A stretch of DNA of 64,000 nt from Amycolatopsis lurida (GCF_900105055.1 NZ_FNTA01000004.1:1116001-1180000); one strand, 5' to 3'. Positions 8,244-17,729 are shown, numbered from the stretch's first letter. Notes: generated from the letters alone by a model not told the origin. Numbers and translations: made by a program.

Positions 8244-9635
8244 CTAGCGCTCTCCCCTGATGGTCCGCCGCAGCTTCGGCACCCGCTCGTGCAACGTCCG
8301 CTCCGCCCCGCGCTGCGTCGGCTCGTAGTAGTCCCGCCCGACCAGTTCGTCCGGCGGATACTGTTGCGCCAGAACACCTTCCGGCACGTTGTGCGGGTAC
8401 CGGTAGCCCTTCGCGTTGCCGAGCTTCTCCGCTCCCGCGTAGTGCCCGTCGCGCAGATGCGGCGGCACCGTCCCGATCCGCCCGGACCGGACGTCACTGA
8501 GCGCGGCGTCGATCCCGGTGATGACGGCGTTCGACTTCGGCGCCGTCGCCAGGTGCACGGTCGCCTGCGCCAGCGCGAGACGGCCTTCCGGCATCCCGAT
8601 GAACTGCACCGCGTGCGCCGCCGCGACGGCCGACTGCAACGCCGTCGGGTCGGCCATGCCGATGTCCTCGCTCGCGTGCACCACCAGTCGCCGGGCCAGG
8701 AACCGCGGGTCCTCCCCCGCCTCGATCATCCGCGCCAGGTAATGCAGCGCGGCGTCCACATCGGACCCCCGGATCGATTTGATGAACGCGCTGATGACGT
8801 CGTAATGCTGGTCGCCGTCGCGGTCGTAGCGCACCGCCGCTTTGTCCACTGTGGACTCGACGATGGGGAGGTCGATCGTCTTGGCCTCGGTCGCGCTCGC
8901 CGCGTCCGCGGCCGCTTCCAGCGCGGTGAGCGCGCGCCGCGCGTCACCGGAGGCCAGCCGCACCAGATGTTCCCGCGCGTCTTCGGTCAGGGTGAGTTCG
9001 CCGCCGAGGCCGCGTTCGTCGGTCAGGGCGCGTTCGATCAGCGCGACGATGTCGGCGTCGGTCAGCGGCCGCAGCTGCAGCACCAGCGACCGCGAAAGCA
9101 GCGGCGAGACGACGGAGAACGACGGGTTCTCCGTGGTGGCGGCCACGAGCAGCACCGTCCGGTCCTCGACGGCGCCGAGCAGGGCGTCCTGCTGCGTTTT
9201 GGAGAACCGGTGGACCTCGTCGATGAAAAGTACCGTGTTTTCGGCGTTGTAGGCCCGGCGGCGGCGGGCTTCCTCGATGACCCCGCGCACCTCCTTCACC
9301 CCCGCCGACAGCGCCGACATCGCCACGAACCGGCGGCCGGTCGCGGCCGAGACGAGGTTCGCCAGCGTGGTCTTGCCCGTCCCCGGCGGACCGTAGAGCA
9401 GCACGGAAGCAGGGGCCGCGCCTTCGACGAGCCGCCGCAGCGGCGCGCCCTCACGCAGCAGGTGCTGCTGCCCGACGACCTCGTCGAGCGAACGCGGCCT
9501 CATCCGCACCGCCAGCGGCGAGCCCGCGGGTACGGCGACATCCCTCGGCTCGGCCGGCTCCGGCGGCGGCCCGAGGTCGGGGTTCACGGTGAAGAGTTCG
9601 TCCTGTGCCACGGTGTCGACGGTAGCCGTACCCAC
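8244..9635 (-). CDS. rarA: Replication-associated recombination protein A (MgsA/RarA AAA+ ATPase)
   Basis: A 463-residue AAA+ ATPase of the RarA/MgsA/Mgs1 family, which acts at stalled replication forks and resembles clamp-loader subunits. Motifs: [15 protein letters not shown] at about 47-60, Walker A GPPGTGKT at 82-89, Walker [11 protein letters not shown] with D139-E140, sensor 1 AATTENPSF, then [10 protein letters not shown]. The C-terminal part ([29 protein letters not shown]) is the family's tetramerisation region. The GTG at 9635 is one candidate start; the GTG at 9611 ([11 protein letters not shown]) is equally plausible, and neither has an obvious ribosome site. Confidence 0.92.
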   Translation of the reverse strand: MGTATVDTVAQDELFTVNPDLGPPPEPAEPRDVAVPAGSPLAVRMRPRSLDEVVGQQHLLREGAPLRRLVEGAAPASVLLYGPPGTGKTTLANLVSAATGRRFVAMSALSAGVKEVRGVIEEARRRRAYNAENTVLFIDEVHRFSKTQQDALLGAVEDRTVLLVAATTENPSFSVVSPLLSRSLVLQLRPLTDADIVALIERALTDERGLGGELTLTEDAREHLVRLASGDARRALTALEAAADAASATEAKTIDLPIVESTVDKAAVRYDRDGDQHYDVISAFIKSIRGSDVDAALHYLARMIEAGEDPRFLARRLVVHASEDIGMADPTALQSAVAAAHAVQFIGMPEGRLALAQATVHLATAPKSNAVITGIDAALSDVRSGRIGTVPPHLRDGHYAGAEKLGNAKGYRYPHNVPEGVLAQQYPPDELVGRDYYEPTQRGAERTLHERVPKLRRTIRGER

Positions 9636-9654
9636 CGACGGTTCCGGCCACAGG

Positions 9655-10503
9655 TCAGCGCAGCCGCTCCCGGAACGCGTGCCACATGATCACGGCCGCG
9701 TACGGCACGAACTCGCGGCCGCGCCGCCACACCCACGGGACGCCCTTGAGCACGAGCCAGCCGACGTGCCCGGCGGTACTCGGCTCCACACCTCCCGAGC
9801 AGGTCAGGCTGACCGGCCGCGGTACCGCGAACCCGGCCTCGGCGAGCCGTTCGGTGAACCCGGTCGCCAGCATCCGGTGCCCGAGTTCCGACGGGTGCAG
9901 CCGGTCGACGCTCCACGCGGTGAGGTCGTAGGCACCCGGCAGCAGTTCGAGGTCGAGACACGGCACGCCCTCGCGTTCGACGACCCCGTCGATGGCGGCG
10001 TTCAGTTCCGCCACCCGCTGGCTCAACGCCCGCCGCAAGGACTGCGGGAGGCGGAACACCTTGCCGTGGTCGTGGTAGCGCACCGGGACCACGGTGGTGC
10101 CGGCGGCGGCCAGCGCCCGGATCACCTCGGTGAGGTCCGCGGCGATCTTCTCGGCGCTGAAATCGGGGCGCAGCGTGTCGTTCATCCCCGCCACCACCAG
10201 CGCGACGTCCGGCCGGTGCGCCACGGCCGCGGGAAGCTGCTTCGTCAGCACACAGCCCATGCGCGCACCGGTGAACGACGGGTTCAGGTAGCCGTCCGGC
10301 TCGACACCCAGCGCCTCGGCTACGAGCGGGCCGACCCCGCGCCAGCCGCCTCGGTCCGGCAGTGGGTCGCCCAGGCCCACGGCCGTGGAATCGCCGAGCA
10401 CGACCAGTCTGCGCGCGGACCTCGGGACGGCGGGCGCGGGAGGAAGGAGAGGTTCGGGACTCGGAGTGACTTCGACACTGATCACGGTCACGGTAGCCAC
10501 CAT
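9655..10503 (-). CDS. SGNH/GDSL-type hydrolase
   Basis: A 282-residue SGNH hydrolase. Block [14 protein letters not shown] places the nucleophile at Ser39; later blocks include GARMGC, VAGMNDT and the Asp/His block [13 protein letters not shown]. These enzymes are esterases or lipases with a catalytic Ser-Asp-His set. There is no clear signal peptide: the first 30 residues are mildly hydrophobic, then Pro-rich. It ends 20 bp before rarA on the same strand, so the two may share a transcript. The substrate is not predictable. Confidence 0.82.
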   Translation of the reverse strand: MVATVTVISVEVTPSPEPLLPPAPAVPRSARRLVVLGDSTAVGLGDPLPDRGGWRGVGPLVAEALGVEPDGYLNPSFTGARMGCVLTKQLPAAVAHRPDVALVVAGMNDTLRPDFSAEKIAADLTEVIRALAAAGTTVVPVRYHDHGKVFRLPQSLRRALSQRVAELNAAIDGVVEREGVPCLDLELLPGAYDLTAWSVDRLHPSELGHRMLATGFTERLAEAGFAVPRPVSLTCSGGVEPSTAGHVGWLVLKGVPWVWRRGREFVPYAAVIMWHAFRERLR

Positions 10504-10578
10504 CGGCCACGCAGACTCACCCGTGGTGATGCCTGGGTAACGCGACGAGGACGGTCGAGCGAAAAGTCCGTGCGGCGG

Positions 10579-11766
10579 TTACCGGAACGCCGGATAGAAG
10601 GCGAGATCCGCGTGCGGCCCCAGCCTCGCGCCGAGTGCGGCGGCGACCCTGGTGGCGTGCTCGGAGATATGGGTCAGGCGAGCGCGCAGCGAATGTTTGG
10701 CCAGTTCCCGCCACCAGGTCACCAGCGCGGCCTCCCGGCTGATCGGTGTCGCGTGCCGGTTCAGGTCCAGCTCCGGCAGGATCTCCCAGGTGATGACCCA
10801 CAGCAGGAGCAGCTGACCGTCCATCAGGTGGTCGGCCAGCGCGTCTTCGTCCGCGAGCGCGGGCCAGACCGAGACGACCTCGGCCCGCCAGGCCGCGATC
10901 ATCGCCTCGCTCATTCCCGGCGGCAGCGCCAGCGCGTCCTCGCTCGACGCGAACGGGAGCCGCAGGTACGCCGCGTCCATCAGGGTGCTGCGCACCCGGC
11001 CGCGTTCGAAGTCGAGGAACCGCACTCCCCCGCTGGTCACGAGGTTGTTGTCCGGGCTGAGATCGACAGGGCTGAACGCACGGTACGACGGCGAACCCGC
11101 CCGTTCGGCGACCTCCATGACCCGCTGTTGCACCGGCTCCGGCGTCTCGACGTCGAGCAGTTCTTCCAGCAGGCCGGGCAGCTGCGCGCAGACCGCGGGC
11201 AGCGGCGCGTCCTCGTTCTTGACGGGGCCGCCCAAACGGCGCAGCAGCGCGTTGAAGTCGGGTTCGCGGCTCGCCGTGCTCGCGTGCAGCCTGCCCAGCG
11301 ATCGGGCCCAGGACAGCAGCGCGCGTTCGGCTCCGCGCGCGTCGCGCGCGTGGAGCTTGTCGTGCAGCGTCGGGACGCCACCGAGGTCCTCGATCACCAG
11401 GACGCGATCCCGCCCGTCGTGGGCCAGCAGCTCCGGGCACATGCGGTCCTCCGGCGCGAGCGCGGTGAACAGCTGATAGCTGACCGCCTCCTGCGCGAAC
11501 GGATCGGGCCGTCCCGGTTCGGGTTGGTCGGGGTAGTGCTTGATGACCAGGGTCCGCGGCAGCGCGAACGGCGACGACGCCACCCGCGCCCGCACGACCG
11601 TGGCCGGGCCACTGCCGGCGAGGTCTTCGGGGGCGACGAGGGTGATCGCGCTGCCGAATCGGCGCGAAAGGACCGACTCGCCGGCGGCGACCGCGGCCGC
11701 GATGGCGAGGGTTTCGGCTCCAGCTCCGACGGTGGAATCGTCGGCAGAGGAGGTATCGACTGTCAT
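10579..11766 (-). CDS. Aminoglycoside phosphotransferase (APH)-fold small-molecule kinase
   Basis: A 395-residue protein with the APH/choline-kinase fold. Visible are the ATP-lysine strand TLVIKHYPD (K76), the lid LVIEDLGGVPTLHDKL, the catalytic loop FSPVDLSPDNN (D235 as base) and the metal aspartate in RFLDFERGR (D252). Proteins of this group phosphorylate small hydroxylated compounds; most are not antibiotic-resistance enzymes. I chose the ATG at 11766 because the upstream extension is Val/Ser-rich and lacks similarity. Substrate unknown. Confidence 0.75.
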   Translation of the reverse strand: MTVDTSSADDSTVGAGAETLAIAAAVAAGESVLSRRFGSAITLVAPEDLAGSGPATVVRARVASSPFALPRTLVIKHYPDQPEPGRPDPFAQEAVSYQLFTALAPEDRMCPELLAHDGRDRVLVIEDLGGVPTLHDKLHARDARGAERALLSWARSLGRLHASTASREPDFNALLRRLGGPVKNEDAPLPAVCAQLPGLLEELLDVETPEPVQQRVMEVAERAGSPSYRAFSPVDLSPDNNLVTSGGVRFLDFERGRVRSTLMDAAYLRLPFASSEDALALPPGMSEAMIAAWRAEVVSVWPALADEDALADHLMDGQLLLLWVITWEILPELDLNRHATPISREAALVTWWRELAKHSLRARLTHISEHATRVAAALGARLGPHADLAFYPAFR

Positions 11767-11845
11767 TGCCACCGACCCTACTCGTGACTGAGCAACCATG
11801 ACCACTGAGATCCGGGCAATCGCGCGCACTGGCGCGATCTGGGAC

Positions 11846-12787
11846 TCATCCGCGTGAAAGCGGACGTTCCATCACCCTCGATCGTTGCCCACGACGGCGC
11901 AATGTCAGCACAATGGCCGCAGCTGCAACGATTCCGATGAGATTGACCAGCAGCTGACCGGCCGAATAAAGGCACCGTTCCCACTGACCGGCAACCGCCG
12001 CGACCACCGCGTAACCCGCCGCGGGCACCGTCGTCACCGAAATGAACACGCCGACGAGCGCGGCGGACTTGGCCGAAGTCATGGAAAGCATCCCGGCCGC
12101 GCCGGCGAGCAGCGCGACGATCAGCGAAGCGATTCCCACCTGGTAAACGAAATCGACCTCGTGGTTGTCGGCGAGCTTGCTGACCTCCAGCACGCCGGTG
12201 GCGTTGCCCACCAGCACCACACCGAGGGTGATCACCATCGCGATCGGAAAACCGCCGAGCAGCGCGACGGCGCCCTGCTTCACGAGATCTTTCCGGCGCA
12301 GCACCAACCCGACGGCGATGGCCGCCAGCGGGCCGAATTCCGGCCCGACGACCATGGCACCGACGATGGTGACCGCCGAGTTCGTGACGACACCGACCGC
12401 CGCCAGCAGGCAAGCGATGGTCAGGAACGCCTGAAATGTCCAAGTGAGGCGCGACTCTTCACCGGTGCGGCCGACGAGTTCCTGCCACACCACAGCGTCC
12501 GCGGCCTCGCCCGGCGCGGCCTCCTCGGCCTTGTCGGCGGCGTCGGACACCGCGGTGTCCAGCGCTTCCAGCGTGATCCCGCCGGTGTGATCGAGGTCGA
12601 GCCCGCACAGCGACTCGACGATGTCGTCGGTCGCCTCTCGGGCGATGTCCGCCTCGATCAGGTCGCCTTCGGGCGCGACAGCCACCCCGCGATGCACCAC
12701 GAGGTGGGCCGTCCCGGCGTGTGCCCGCAGGATCCGGATCGCTTCTTCGGTCCGGTCCGGCGGGCACACGGCCCTGAGGTGGAGCAT
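11846..12787 (-). CDS. DUF389 family membrane protein
   Basis: A 313-residue protein with a soluble N-terminal domain of about 120 residues (LHLRAVCPPDRTEEAI) and about six membrane helices. The family hallmark TNSAVTIVGAMVVGPEFGPLAAIA is at about 149-172, and the C-terminal tail is basic. The DUF389/TIGR00341 family is widespread and functionally unassigned. Its ATG shares one base (TGATG) with the stop of aspS, so translation is coupled to that gene. Confidence 0.85.
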   Translation of the reverse strand: MLHLRAVCPPDRTEEAIRILRAHAGTAHLVVHRGVAVAPEGDLIEADIAREATDDIVESLCGLDLDHTGGITLEALDTAVSDAADKAEEAAPGEAADAVVWQELVGRTGEESRLTWTFQAFLTIACLLAAVGVVTNSAVTIVGAMVVGPEFGPLAAIAVGLVLRRKDLVKQGAVALLGGFPIAMVITLGVVLVGNATGVLEVSKLADNHEVDFVYQVGIASLIVALLAGAAGMLSMTSAKSAALVGVFISVTTVPAAGYAVVAAVAGQWERCLYSAGQLLVNLIGIVAAAAIVLTLRRRGQRSRVMERPLSRG

Positions 12788-14559
12788 CAGTTCTTCACGG
12801 GCGGCGCGGGCTTGGCGTCGATGCCCGCCTCCTTGCGCTGCTCCGCGGTGATCGGCGCGGGAGCCGCGGTCAGCGGGTCGAACCCGCCGCCGGTCTTCGG
12901 GAACGCGATGACGTCACGCAGCGACTCGGCCTTGGCCAGCAGCATGACGATCCGGTCCCAGCCGAACGCGATCCCGCCGTGCGGCGGCGGACCGAAGGCG
13001 AAGGCGTCGAGCAGGAAGCCGAACTTCTCCTGCGCCTCGTCCTCGGACAGGCCCATCAGCTCGAAGACCTGCTTCTGCAGCTCCTGCTGGTGGATACGGA
13101 TCGAGCCGCCGCCGATCTCGTTGCCGTTGCAGACGATGTCGTAGGCGTAGGCCAGCGCGTTGCCGGGGTCGTCGGCGAGTTTGCCGATCCACTCCGGGGT
13201 CGGCGAGGTGAAGGCGTGGTGCAGGGCCTTCCACTTTCCGCCGCCGACCGCGACGTCGTCGGACTCCTCGGCCGAGATGAACATCGGGAAGTCGACGACC
13301 CAGACGAACGACCAGGCGTTCTCGTCGATCAGGCCGAGACGGCTGCCGATCTCCAGCCGGGTGGCGCCCAGGAGCGCACGCGCGTCGGCGGCCTTGCCCG
13401 CTGCGAAGAAGATGCAGTCACCGGGCTTGGCGCCGGCGGCTTCGGCGACCGTCTCGCGCTCCTTCTCCGAGAGGTTCTTCGCGACCGGCCCGCCGAGCGT
13501 GCCGTCCTCGTTGACGAGGATGTACGCGAGGCCGCGGTGGCCGCGCTGCTTGGCGAAGTCCTGCCAGGCGTCGAGGGTGCGGCGCGGCTGGTCGGCCCCG
13601 CCCGCCATCACGACGGCGCCGACGTACGGCGCCTGGAACACGCGGAAGGGGGTGTCGGCGAAGAACGCCGTCATGTCGGTCAGTTCGAGGTCGAAGCGCA
13701 GGTCCGGCTTGTCCGAACCGTACTTCTCCATCGCCTCGGCGTAGGTGATGCGCCGGAACGGCCGGGGGATCTCGGCGCCGATGAGCTTCCACAGCGCCGT
13801 CACGATGTCCTCGCCGAGTGCGATGACGTCGTCCTGCTCGACGAAGCTCATCTCGATGTCGAGCTGGGTGAACTCCGGCTGCCGGTCGGCGCGGAAGTCC
13901 TCGTCCCGGTAGCAGCGCGCGATCTGGTAGTACCGCTCGAGGCCGCCGACCATGAGCAGCTGCTTGAACAGCTGCGGCGACTGCGGGAGCGCGTACCAGG
14001 AGCCGGGCTTGAGCCGGGCGGGGACCACGAAGTCGCGGGCGCCTTCGGGGGTGGAGCGGGTCATGGTCGGGGTCTCGACCTCGACGAACTCCTGCGCGTG
14101 CAGCACCTCACGGGCCGCGCGGTTCACCTCGCTGCGCAGGCGCATCGCGGCCGCGGGGCCGCTGCGGCGCAGGTCGAGGTAGCGGTGCTTGAGCCGCACC
14201 TCCTCGCCGACGTCGACCCGGTCGTCGATCGGGAACGGCAGCACGGCGGCCTCGGACAGCACCTCGAGCTCGGTGGCCAGCACCTCGATCTCACCGGTGG
14301 GGATCTCGGTGTTGGCGTTGCCCTCCGGCCGCTTCGAGACCTCGCCGACGATGCGGACGCAGTACTCGGAGCGCAGCTGGTGGGCGCGCTCGGCCATCTC
14401 GCCCTCGCGGAAGACGACCTGGCTCACGCCGCCGGCGTCGCGCAGATCGATGAAGATGACGCCGCCGTGATCGCGCCGCCGGGCCACCCATCCGGTGAGG
14501 GTGACCGTCTGACCGGCGTGCTCGGCACGCAAGGCGCCGGCTTTGTGGGTGCGAAGCAC
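12787..14559 (-). CDS. aspS: Aspartyl-tRNA synthetase
   Basis: A 590-residue bacterial-type class II AspRS. An N-terminal OB-fold anticodon domain ([23 protein letters not shown], about 19-41) is followed by the catalytic domain with motif 2 ([25 protein letters not shown]), the bacterial GAD insertion, and motif 3 near GIAFGWDR. His31 and the Gly in RPEG (about 80) are the residues linked to non-discriminating AspRS, which also charges tRNA-Asn for GatCAB amidation. I infer, but cannot confirm, that type here. The strong start is supported by full-length similarity from residue 1. Confidence 0.96.
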   Translation of the reverse strand: MLRTHKAGALRAEHAGQTVTLTGWVARRRDHGGVIFIDLRDAGGVSQVVFREGEMAERAHQLRSEYCVRIVGEVSKRPEGNANTEIPTGEIEVLATELEVLSEAAVLPFPIDDRVDVGEEVRLKHRYLDLRRSGPAAAMRLRSEVNRAAREVLHAQEFVEVETPTMTRSTPEGARDFVVPARLKPGSWYALPQSPQLFKQLLMVGGLERYYQIARCYRDEDFRADRQPEFTQLDIEMSFVEQDDVIALGEDIVTALWKLIGAEIPRPFRRITYAEAMEKYGSDKPDLRFDLELTDMTAFFADTPFRVFQAPYVGAVVMAGGADQPRRTLDAWQDFAKQRGHRGLAYILVNEDGTLGGPVAKNLSEKERETVAEAAGAKPGDCIFFAAGKAADARALLGATRLEIGSRLGLIDENAWSFVWVVDFPMFISAEESDDVAVGGGKWKALHHAFTSPTPEWIGKLADDPGNALAYAYDIVCNGNEIGGGSIRIHQQELQKQVFELMGLSEDEAQEKFGFLLDAFAFGPPPHGGIAFGWDRIVMLLAKAESLRDVIAFPKTGGGFDPLTAAPAPITAEQRKEAGIDAKPAPPVKN

Positions 14560-14835
14560 TGCGGGTGCTCTCCTTCGGCATCACGATTCTGCGATTCGAC
14601 GGTTTTTCGCCGACGTCAAAGGCTAACGAATCGCCCCGGATGCCTCGCGACCAGGTGTTCTCAGGGCCGGTTGGCGGAGCCGAGGTCTTGTCGGGAACGG
14701 GACCACAGGCGTGAACCCACCCCGGCCGCAGGCCCCGCTATCGCGGTGGCAGGGCGCCTACACCGCCTTCGCGACCTGGAAGACCAGATCGCGCCTTGCC
14801 GACGTCGATCGCGGACGCGGGTTCACCCGAGAGAC

Positions 14836-15411
14836 TCAGATCGTCGGCCAGGCCTCCAGCGCCGCGACCATCCGCCGGGTGTGCGCCAGGTAGTCCGGCA
14901 CGGACAGGACCCGGCCGTCGATGTTCTCCAGCAGCCAGCCCGAGGCCGCCTCCCGCGACGCGAAGAACTGCGTGCAGACGAGCGCCTCGACGTAGTCCTG
15001 GCCGAGGGCGAGGTCGATACCGGGCAACCGCGACGCGGCGACCACGGCCTTCGGCGGATCGACGCTCAACACCCTCTCGCGAGTGAAGTGGACGCGGACG
15101 TGTGCCCCGGTCGCCGGGCAGACGGCGTCCGCGTGCACGGGTTCACCGGTGGCGACGGCCAGGAGGAACAGGTCGACGCGGTACCGGTCGGAACCCGCCC
15201 GTTCGGCCGGGCGCGAACCGCGGTCCATCACGACCAGGCCGTCGCGGATGGCGAAACCCATCAGGTCCATCAGGCGGTGGGCTTCGGCGGGGTCCATGCC
15301 GACGGTGGCGGCGAGTCTTCCGATGGCGATGGGGTGTCTGCCCGCCCTGGTCAGCTTGGTCGCGGCCCAGGCGATGCGGACAGCGGCGGTGCGATCCGTA
15401 CGGGTGGTCAA
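14836..15411 (-). CDS. Organomercurial lyase (MerB)-like protein, key residues partly missing
   Basis: A 191-residue protein. The frame is open far upstream, but AGGAGGTG lies 4 bases before a TTG at 15411 and similarity starts there, so I use that start. The N-terminal part (residues 1-65) looks like the MerB winged helix (ATKLTRAGRHPIAIGRLAA). The C-terminal part has VCTQFFASREAASGWL, matching the MerB segment that carries the second catalytic Cys. The first MerB catalytic block (Cys and Asp in an AWCALD-like segment) is not recognisable; DLFLLAVATGEP stands at that place. It may be a divergent homologue without C-Hg lyase activity. Confidence 0.6.
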   Translation of the reverse strand: MTTRTDRTAAVRIAWAATKLTRAGRHPIAIGRLAATVGMDPAEAHRLMDLMGFAIRDGLVVMDRGSRPAERAGSDRYRVDLFLLAVATGEPVHADAVCPATGAHVRVHFTRERVLSVDPPKAVVAASRLPGIDLALGQDYVEALVCTQFFASREAASGWLLENIDGRVLSVPDYLAHTRRMVAALEAWPTI

Positions 15412-15517
15412 CAGGCACCTCCTCGCCTTCGTCCTGTTGAGATTAAGCACGAAAAGGTTTTCCGCCAAGTCACTGCGCCGAACGGCCGAATGCGTTGTGC
15501 GGTAAGAAAATTCACAG

Positions 15518-15543
15518 TGCACATCGAGCATGCACATCGAGCA
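15518..15543. repeat. Perfect tandem duplication of 13 bp
   Basis: TGCACATCGAGCA occurs twice head to tail (15518-15530 and 15531-15543), in the 340-bp space before the MerB-like gene, about 105-130 bp upstream of its start. It could be a paired binding site or a slippage duplication. Confidence 0.6.
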
Positions 15544-15650
15544 ACGGGACGGCGTTCTCCCCGATTGCGCGGAACGGAGCGCACTTTCGGCCGCGTGCGG
15601 CGAAAGTCGCCCATATCGCCGCAGGCCGACCATGAGCTTCCGGGGAGGTC

Positions 15651-15700
15651 GCGAAAGCCACTTCCGCAACATTGAAGGTTGCGAAAGCCACTTTCGCAAC
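15651..15700. repeat. Twin GCGAAAG hairpin repeats
   Basis: GCGAAAGCCACTTCCGCAAC (15651-15670) and GCGAAAGCCACTTTCGCAAC (15681-15700) are direct repeats with a 30-bp period and 19 of 20 bases identical. The second copy is a perfect hairpin: GTTGCGAAAG / CTTTCGCAAC with a CCA loop (15678-15700). The pair lies 54 bp after the stop of the radical SAM gene and may terminate it. Confidence 0.65.
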
Positions 15701-15754
15701 GCGCCATCGGCGCAGGTGAGGCCACCTAGGTGGACGCGAGAGCCGCAGGGCGCT

Positions 15755-17662
15755 TCACAGCAGTTTCAGTTGTTCCGCCGCCGGAACCACCACCTCCTCC
15801 GAGCGCTGCACGGGCATCGTCACCTGCATTCGTTCCCCGTCGTCCGCACGGGAACCGAAGCCGTGGCGGCGCAGCAACGGGCCGACGCGGGCACCCAGCC
15901 GCTGCCGATAGGACTTCGGAAGATAGGCGCCGCGCGCGTACAGCTCGCGGTATTTCGGCACGAGCTCCGGATGTTCCCGGCCGAGCCAGCGCGCGAACCA
16001 TTCCCGCGCGCCGGGCCGCAGATGCAACGGGAGGACGGTGACCCGCGTGGCGCCCGCCTCGGCCAGCTTCGAGAACAAGGCGTCGAGTGCCTCCACCGAA
16101 TCGGTCAGGTACGGCAGCACCGGCGCGACCAGCACCGAACACGGCAGCCCGGCGTCGCGTGCCTTGCGGATCAGGTCGAGCCTCGCCCGCGGGCTCGGCG
16201 TCCCCGGCTCGAGGCGATGCTGCAGATCTTCGTCGAGCAGCGCGAGCGAGATCGCCAGCCCGGCGGGCACGTCCTTCGACACCGACTCCAGGAGTGGCAG
16301 ATCCCTGGCCAGCACGGTCCCCTTGGTGAGGATCGACAGTGGCGTGCCCGAATCGGCCAGCGCGGTGATGATGCGCGGCATCAGCTTGTACCGGCCTTCG
16401 GCGCGCTGGTAGGGATCGGTGTTCGTGCCCATCGCGACGTGCTCGCGGGTCCAGCTCGGCCGCCGCAGCTGCGCGGCCAGCACTTCGGGTGCGTTGACCT
16501 TCACGATCACCTGCGTGTCGAAGTCCCGGCCGGCATCGAAATCCAGATACGTGTGGGTGTTCCGGGCGAAACAGTTGTGCGTGACCATGCCGTCGGCGAT
16601 GAAGTCACCGGTGCCGGTGGTGATGTCGAACAACGGCAGCTCGATGCCCAGCGGTTCGATGGACGTGACCTTCCGCCTGGTCCGGCCGATCGCGAGGCCG
16701 TCGAGCGAGCGTTTCCACCCGACGGCGGGATCGGCGAGGTGGAAGAACCGCACCTCCTCCGACGGCCCGCCGAGGAGCTGGACCGTCCACAGCGGACGGA
16801 ACTTGACGTTTTCCGTTCTCACGTAACGGAAGCCGAAATTGTCCAGCGCGGCACAGAAGGTCGAGACGATGTCCTGCTCGTCATGCGTGACGCGCAGCGC
16901 GCCATGCCGGTAACTACCGGCGAGATCGAACAATCCGGCGAGGAATCCGCGCTGCCAATGGGAATCCGGCGAGGGCGGAACCTGCACGAAGCCGACCGAC
17001 GCGCCGAAATCGGGCAGGTACCGGAGCGCGCGATCCGCGGCGTCCTTCTCGGTCGAGAAGCCGCCGGAGCGCAGCATCCCGCACAGGTATCCGGCGCGAT
17101 AGCCGAGCGTGTCGTCCGGGGTGCGGGCGAGTTTCCCGACGCCGACGAGTTCGGTGCCGCCGACCAGATGCGGCCGCTGCGCGGCGCCGAACCGGGTGCC
17201 GGTGACGTGTTTCCACCCGCGCCCGGTCAGGAACCGGTGGTCGCCACTGGCCACGATGGACGTTCCGTCGTCGAGGGTCAGGCGGTACGCCGGCTTCAGC
17301 GTCGACCAGTGCGCGAGCACCTTCGTCGGCACCAGGCGGCGACCCGCGCCGCGCCCGCGCGTCCCGTAGATCGCGTCGCCGGGCGCGAGCTCCGCCAGCG
17401 CCTTCGTCCGGCCATCGGCCATCAGGACCGGCGTCGCGCCTTCGAGGCAGTACGTGCACGCGTGAGAACAACCGCGATACGGATTCACCGTCCATCCGAA
17501 CGGGACACCCGACCCGTCGGGCACCTTGTTCAGCACCGATTTGGCGTGCACCTCGTGAAAGGTGACGCCGTCGAACTCGGGTGTGCGCACCGAACGCAGC
17601 AACCCGTCCAATCCGGGCAGGACCGGCTCGCCGCCGTCCGCCCGCTGTCGATCCCATCGCAC
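15755..17662 (-). CDS. Rv2578c-family radical SAM protein interrupted by an intein
   Basis: A radical SAM protein whose precursor is 635 residues from the GTG at 17662. I prefer that GTG to the ATG at 17680, which lies inside a LexA-like box, because family members begin MRW... and this one gives VRWDRQ. The radical SAM cysteines read C-SHA-C-TY-C, but a 292-residue intein is inserted at the third Cys. After splicing the extein reads YRGCSHACTYCFARNTHTYLD and continues with NTDPYQRAEGRYKLMP and TPLSILTKGT. The function of the Rv2578c family is not established. Two LexA boxes upstream point to DNA-damage control. Confidence 0.85.
   Translation of the reverse strand: MRWDRQRADGGEPVLPGLDGLLRSVRTPEFDGVTFHEVHAKSVLNKVPDGSGVPFGWTVNPYRGCSHACTYCLEGATPVLMADGRTKALAELAPGDAIYGTRGRGAGRRLVPTKVLAHWSTLKPAYRLTLDDGTSIVASGDHRFLTGRGWKHVTGTRFGAAQRPHLVGGTELVGVGKLARTPDDTLGYRAGYLCGMLRSGGFSTEKDAADRALRYLPDFGASVGFVQVPPSPDSHWQRGFLAGLFDLAGSYRHGALRVTHDEQDIVSTFCAALDNFGFRYVRTENVKFRPLWTVQLLGGPSEEVRFFHLADPAVGWKRSLDGLAIGRTRRKVTSIEPLGIELPLFDITTGTGDFIADGMVTHNCFARNTHTYLDFDAGRDFDTQVIVKVNAPEVLAAQLRRPSWTREHVAMGTNTDPYQRAEGRYKLMPRIITALADSGTPLSILTKGTVLARDLPLLESVSKDVPAGLAISLALLDEDLQHRLEPGTPSPRARLDLIRKARDAGLPCSVLVAPVLPYLTDSVEALDALFSKLAEAGATRVTVLPLHLRPGAREWFARWLGREHPELVPKYRELYARGAYLPKSYRQRLGARVGPLLRRHGFGSRADDGERMQVTMPVQRSEEVVVPAAEQLKLL
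16574..17449 (-). other. Intein (292 residues) with a decayed LAGLIDADG endonuclease
   Basis: It starts at Cys (block A CLEGATPVLMADGR) and ends MVTHN followed by the extein Cys, which gives canonical Cys1, His-Asn and Cys+1 splice residues. Block B is SGDHRFLTGRGW. Two LAGLIDADG-like helices are present: LGYRAGYLCGMLRSGG and GFLAGLFDLAGS. The first lacks the acidic residue normally closing the helix (SGG in place of GDG). The second keeps its Asp but lacks the usual following Glu. Splicing should work; homing is probably lost. Confidence 0.85.
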
Positions 17663-17670
17663 CCGGCCAG

Positions 17671-17686
17671 TCGAACACATGTTCTA
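17671..17686. promoter_or_regulatory. LexA-like box 1 upstream of the radical SAM gene
   Basis: TCGAACacatGTTCTA has 11 of 12 bases of TCGAAC-N4-GTTCGA and even the same ACAT spacer as the box at 6548. It ends 8 bases upstream of the preferred GTG start, so LexA bound here would cover the start region. Confidence 0.65.
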
Positions 17687-17694
17687 GACGAGTG

Positions 17695-17710
17695 TCAAAC
17701 AGATGTTCGA
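17695..17710. promoter_or_regulatory. LexA-like box 2 upstream of the radical SAM gene
   Basis: TCAAACagatGTTCGA has 11 of 12 bases of the SOS consensus. Its centre is 24 bp from box 1, so two dimers could bind side by side. It ends 20 bp before the stop of the upstream sucrase-ferredoxin gene. Confidence 0.6.
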
Positions 17711-17729
17711 ACAAGGGTGATCTTCGCAG

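Noticed and set aside
10579..11766. Antibiotic-resistance aminoglycoside phosphotransferase
   Set aside because: It has the general APH fold only; sequence does not match known resistance enzymes well enough to claim that role.
14712..14827. GTGAACCC / GGGTTCAC inverted repeat flanking about 100 bp after the MerB-like gene
   Set aside because: Only 8 bp arms, far apart, with nothing mobile between them; probably chance.
9589..15675. Very long open frames on the plus strand opposite rarA, the kinase and aspS
   Set aside because: They are antisense shadows created by high GC; their products are Arg/Gly/His-rich and show no family motifs, while the minus-strand genes are clear.
15518..15700. 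Possible short CRISPR-like array
   Set aside because: Only two copies of each repeat, no spacers of uniform length, and no cas genes in the window.
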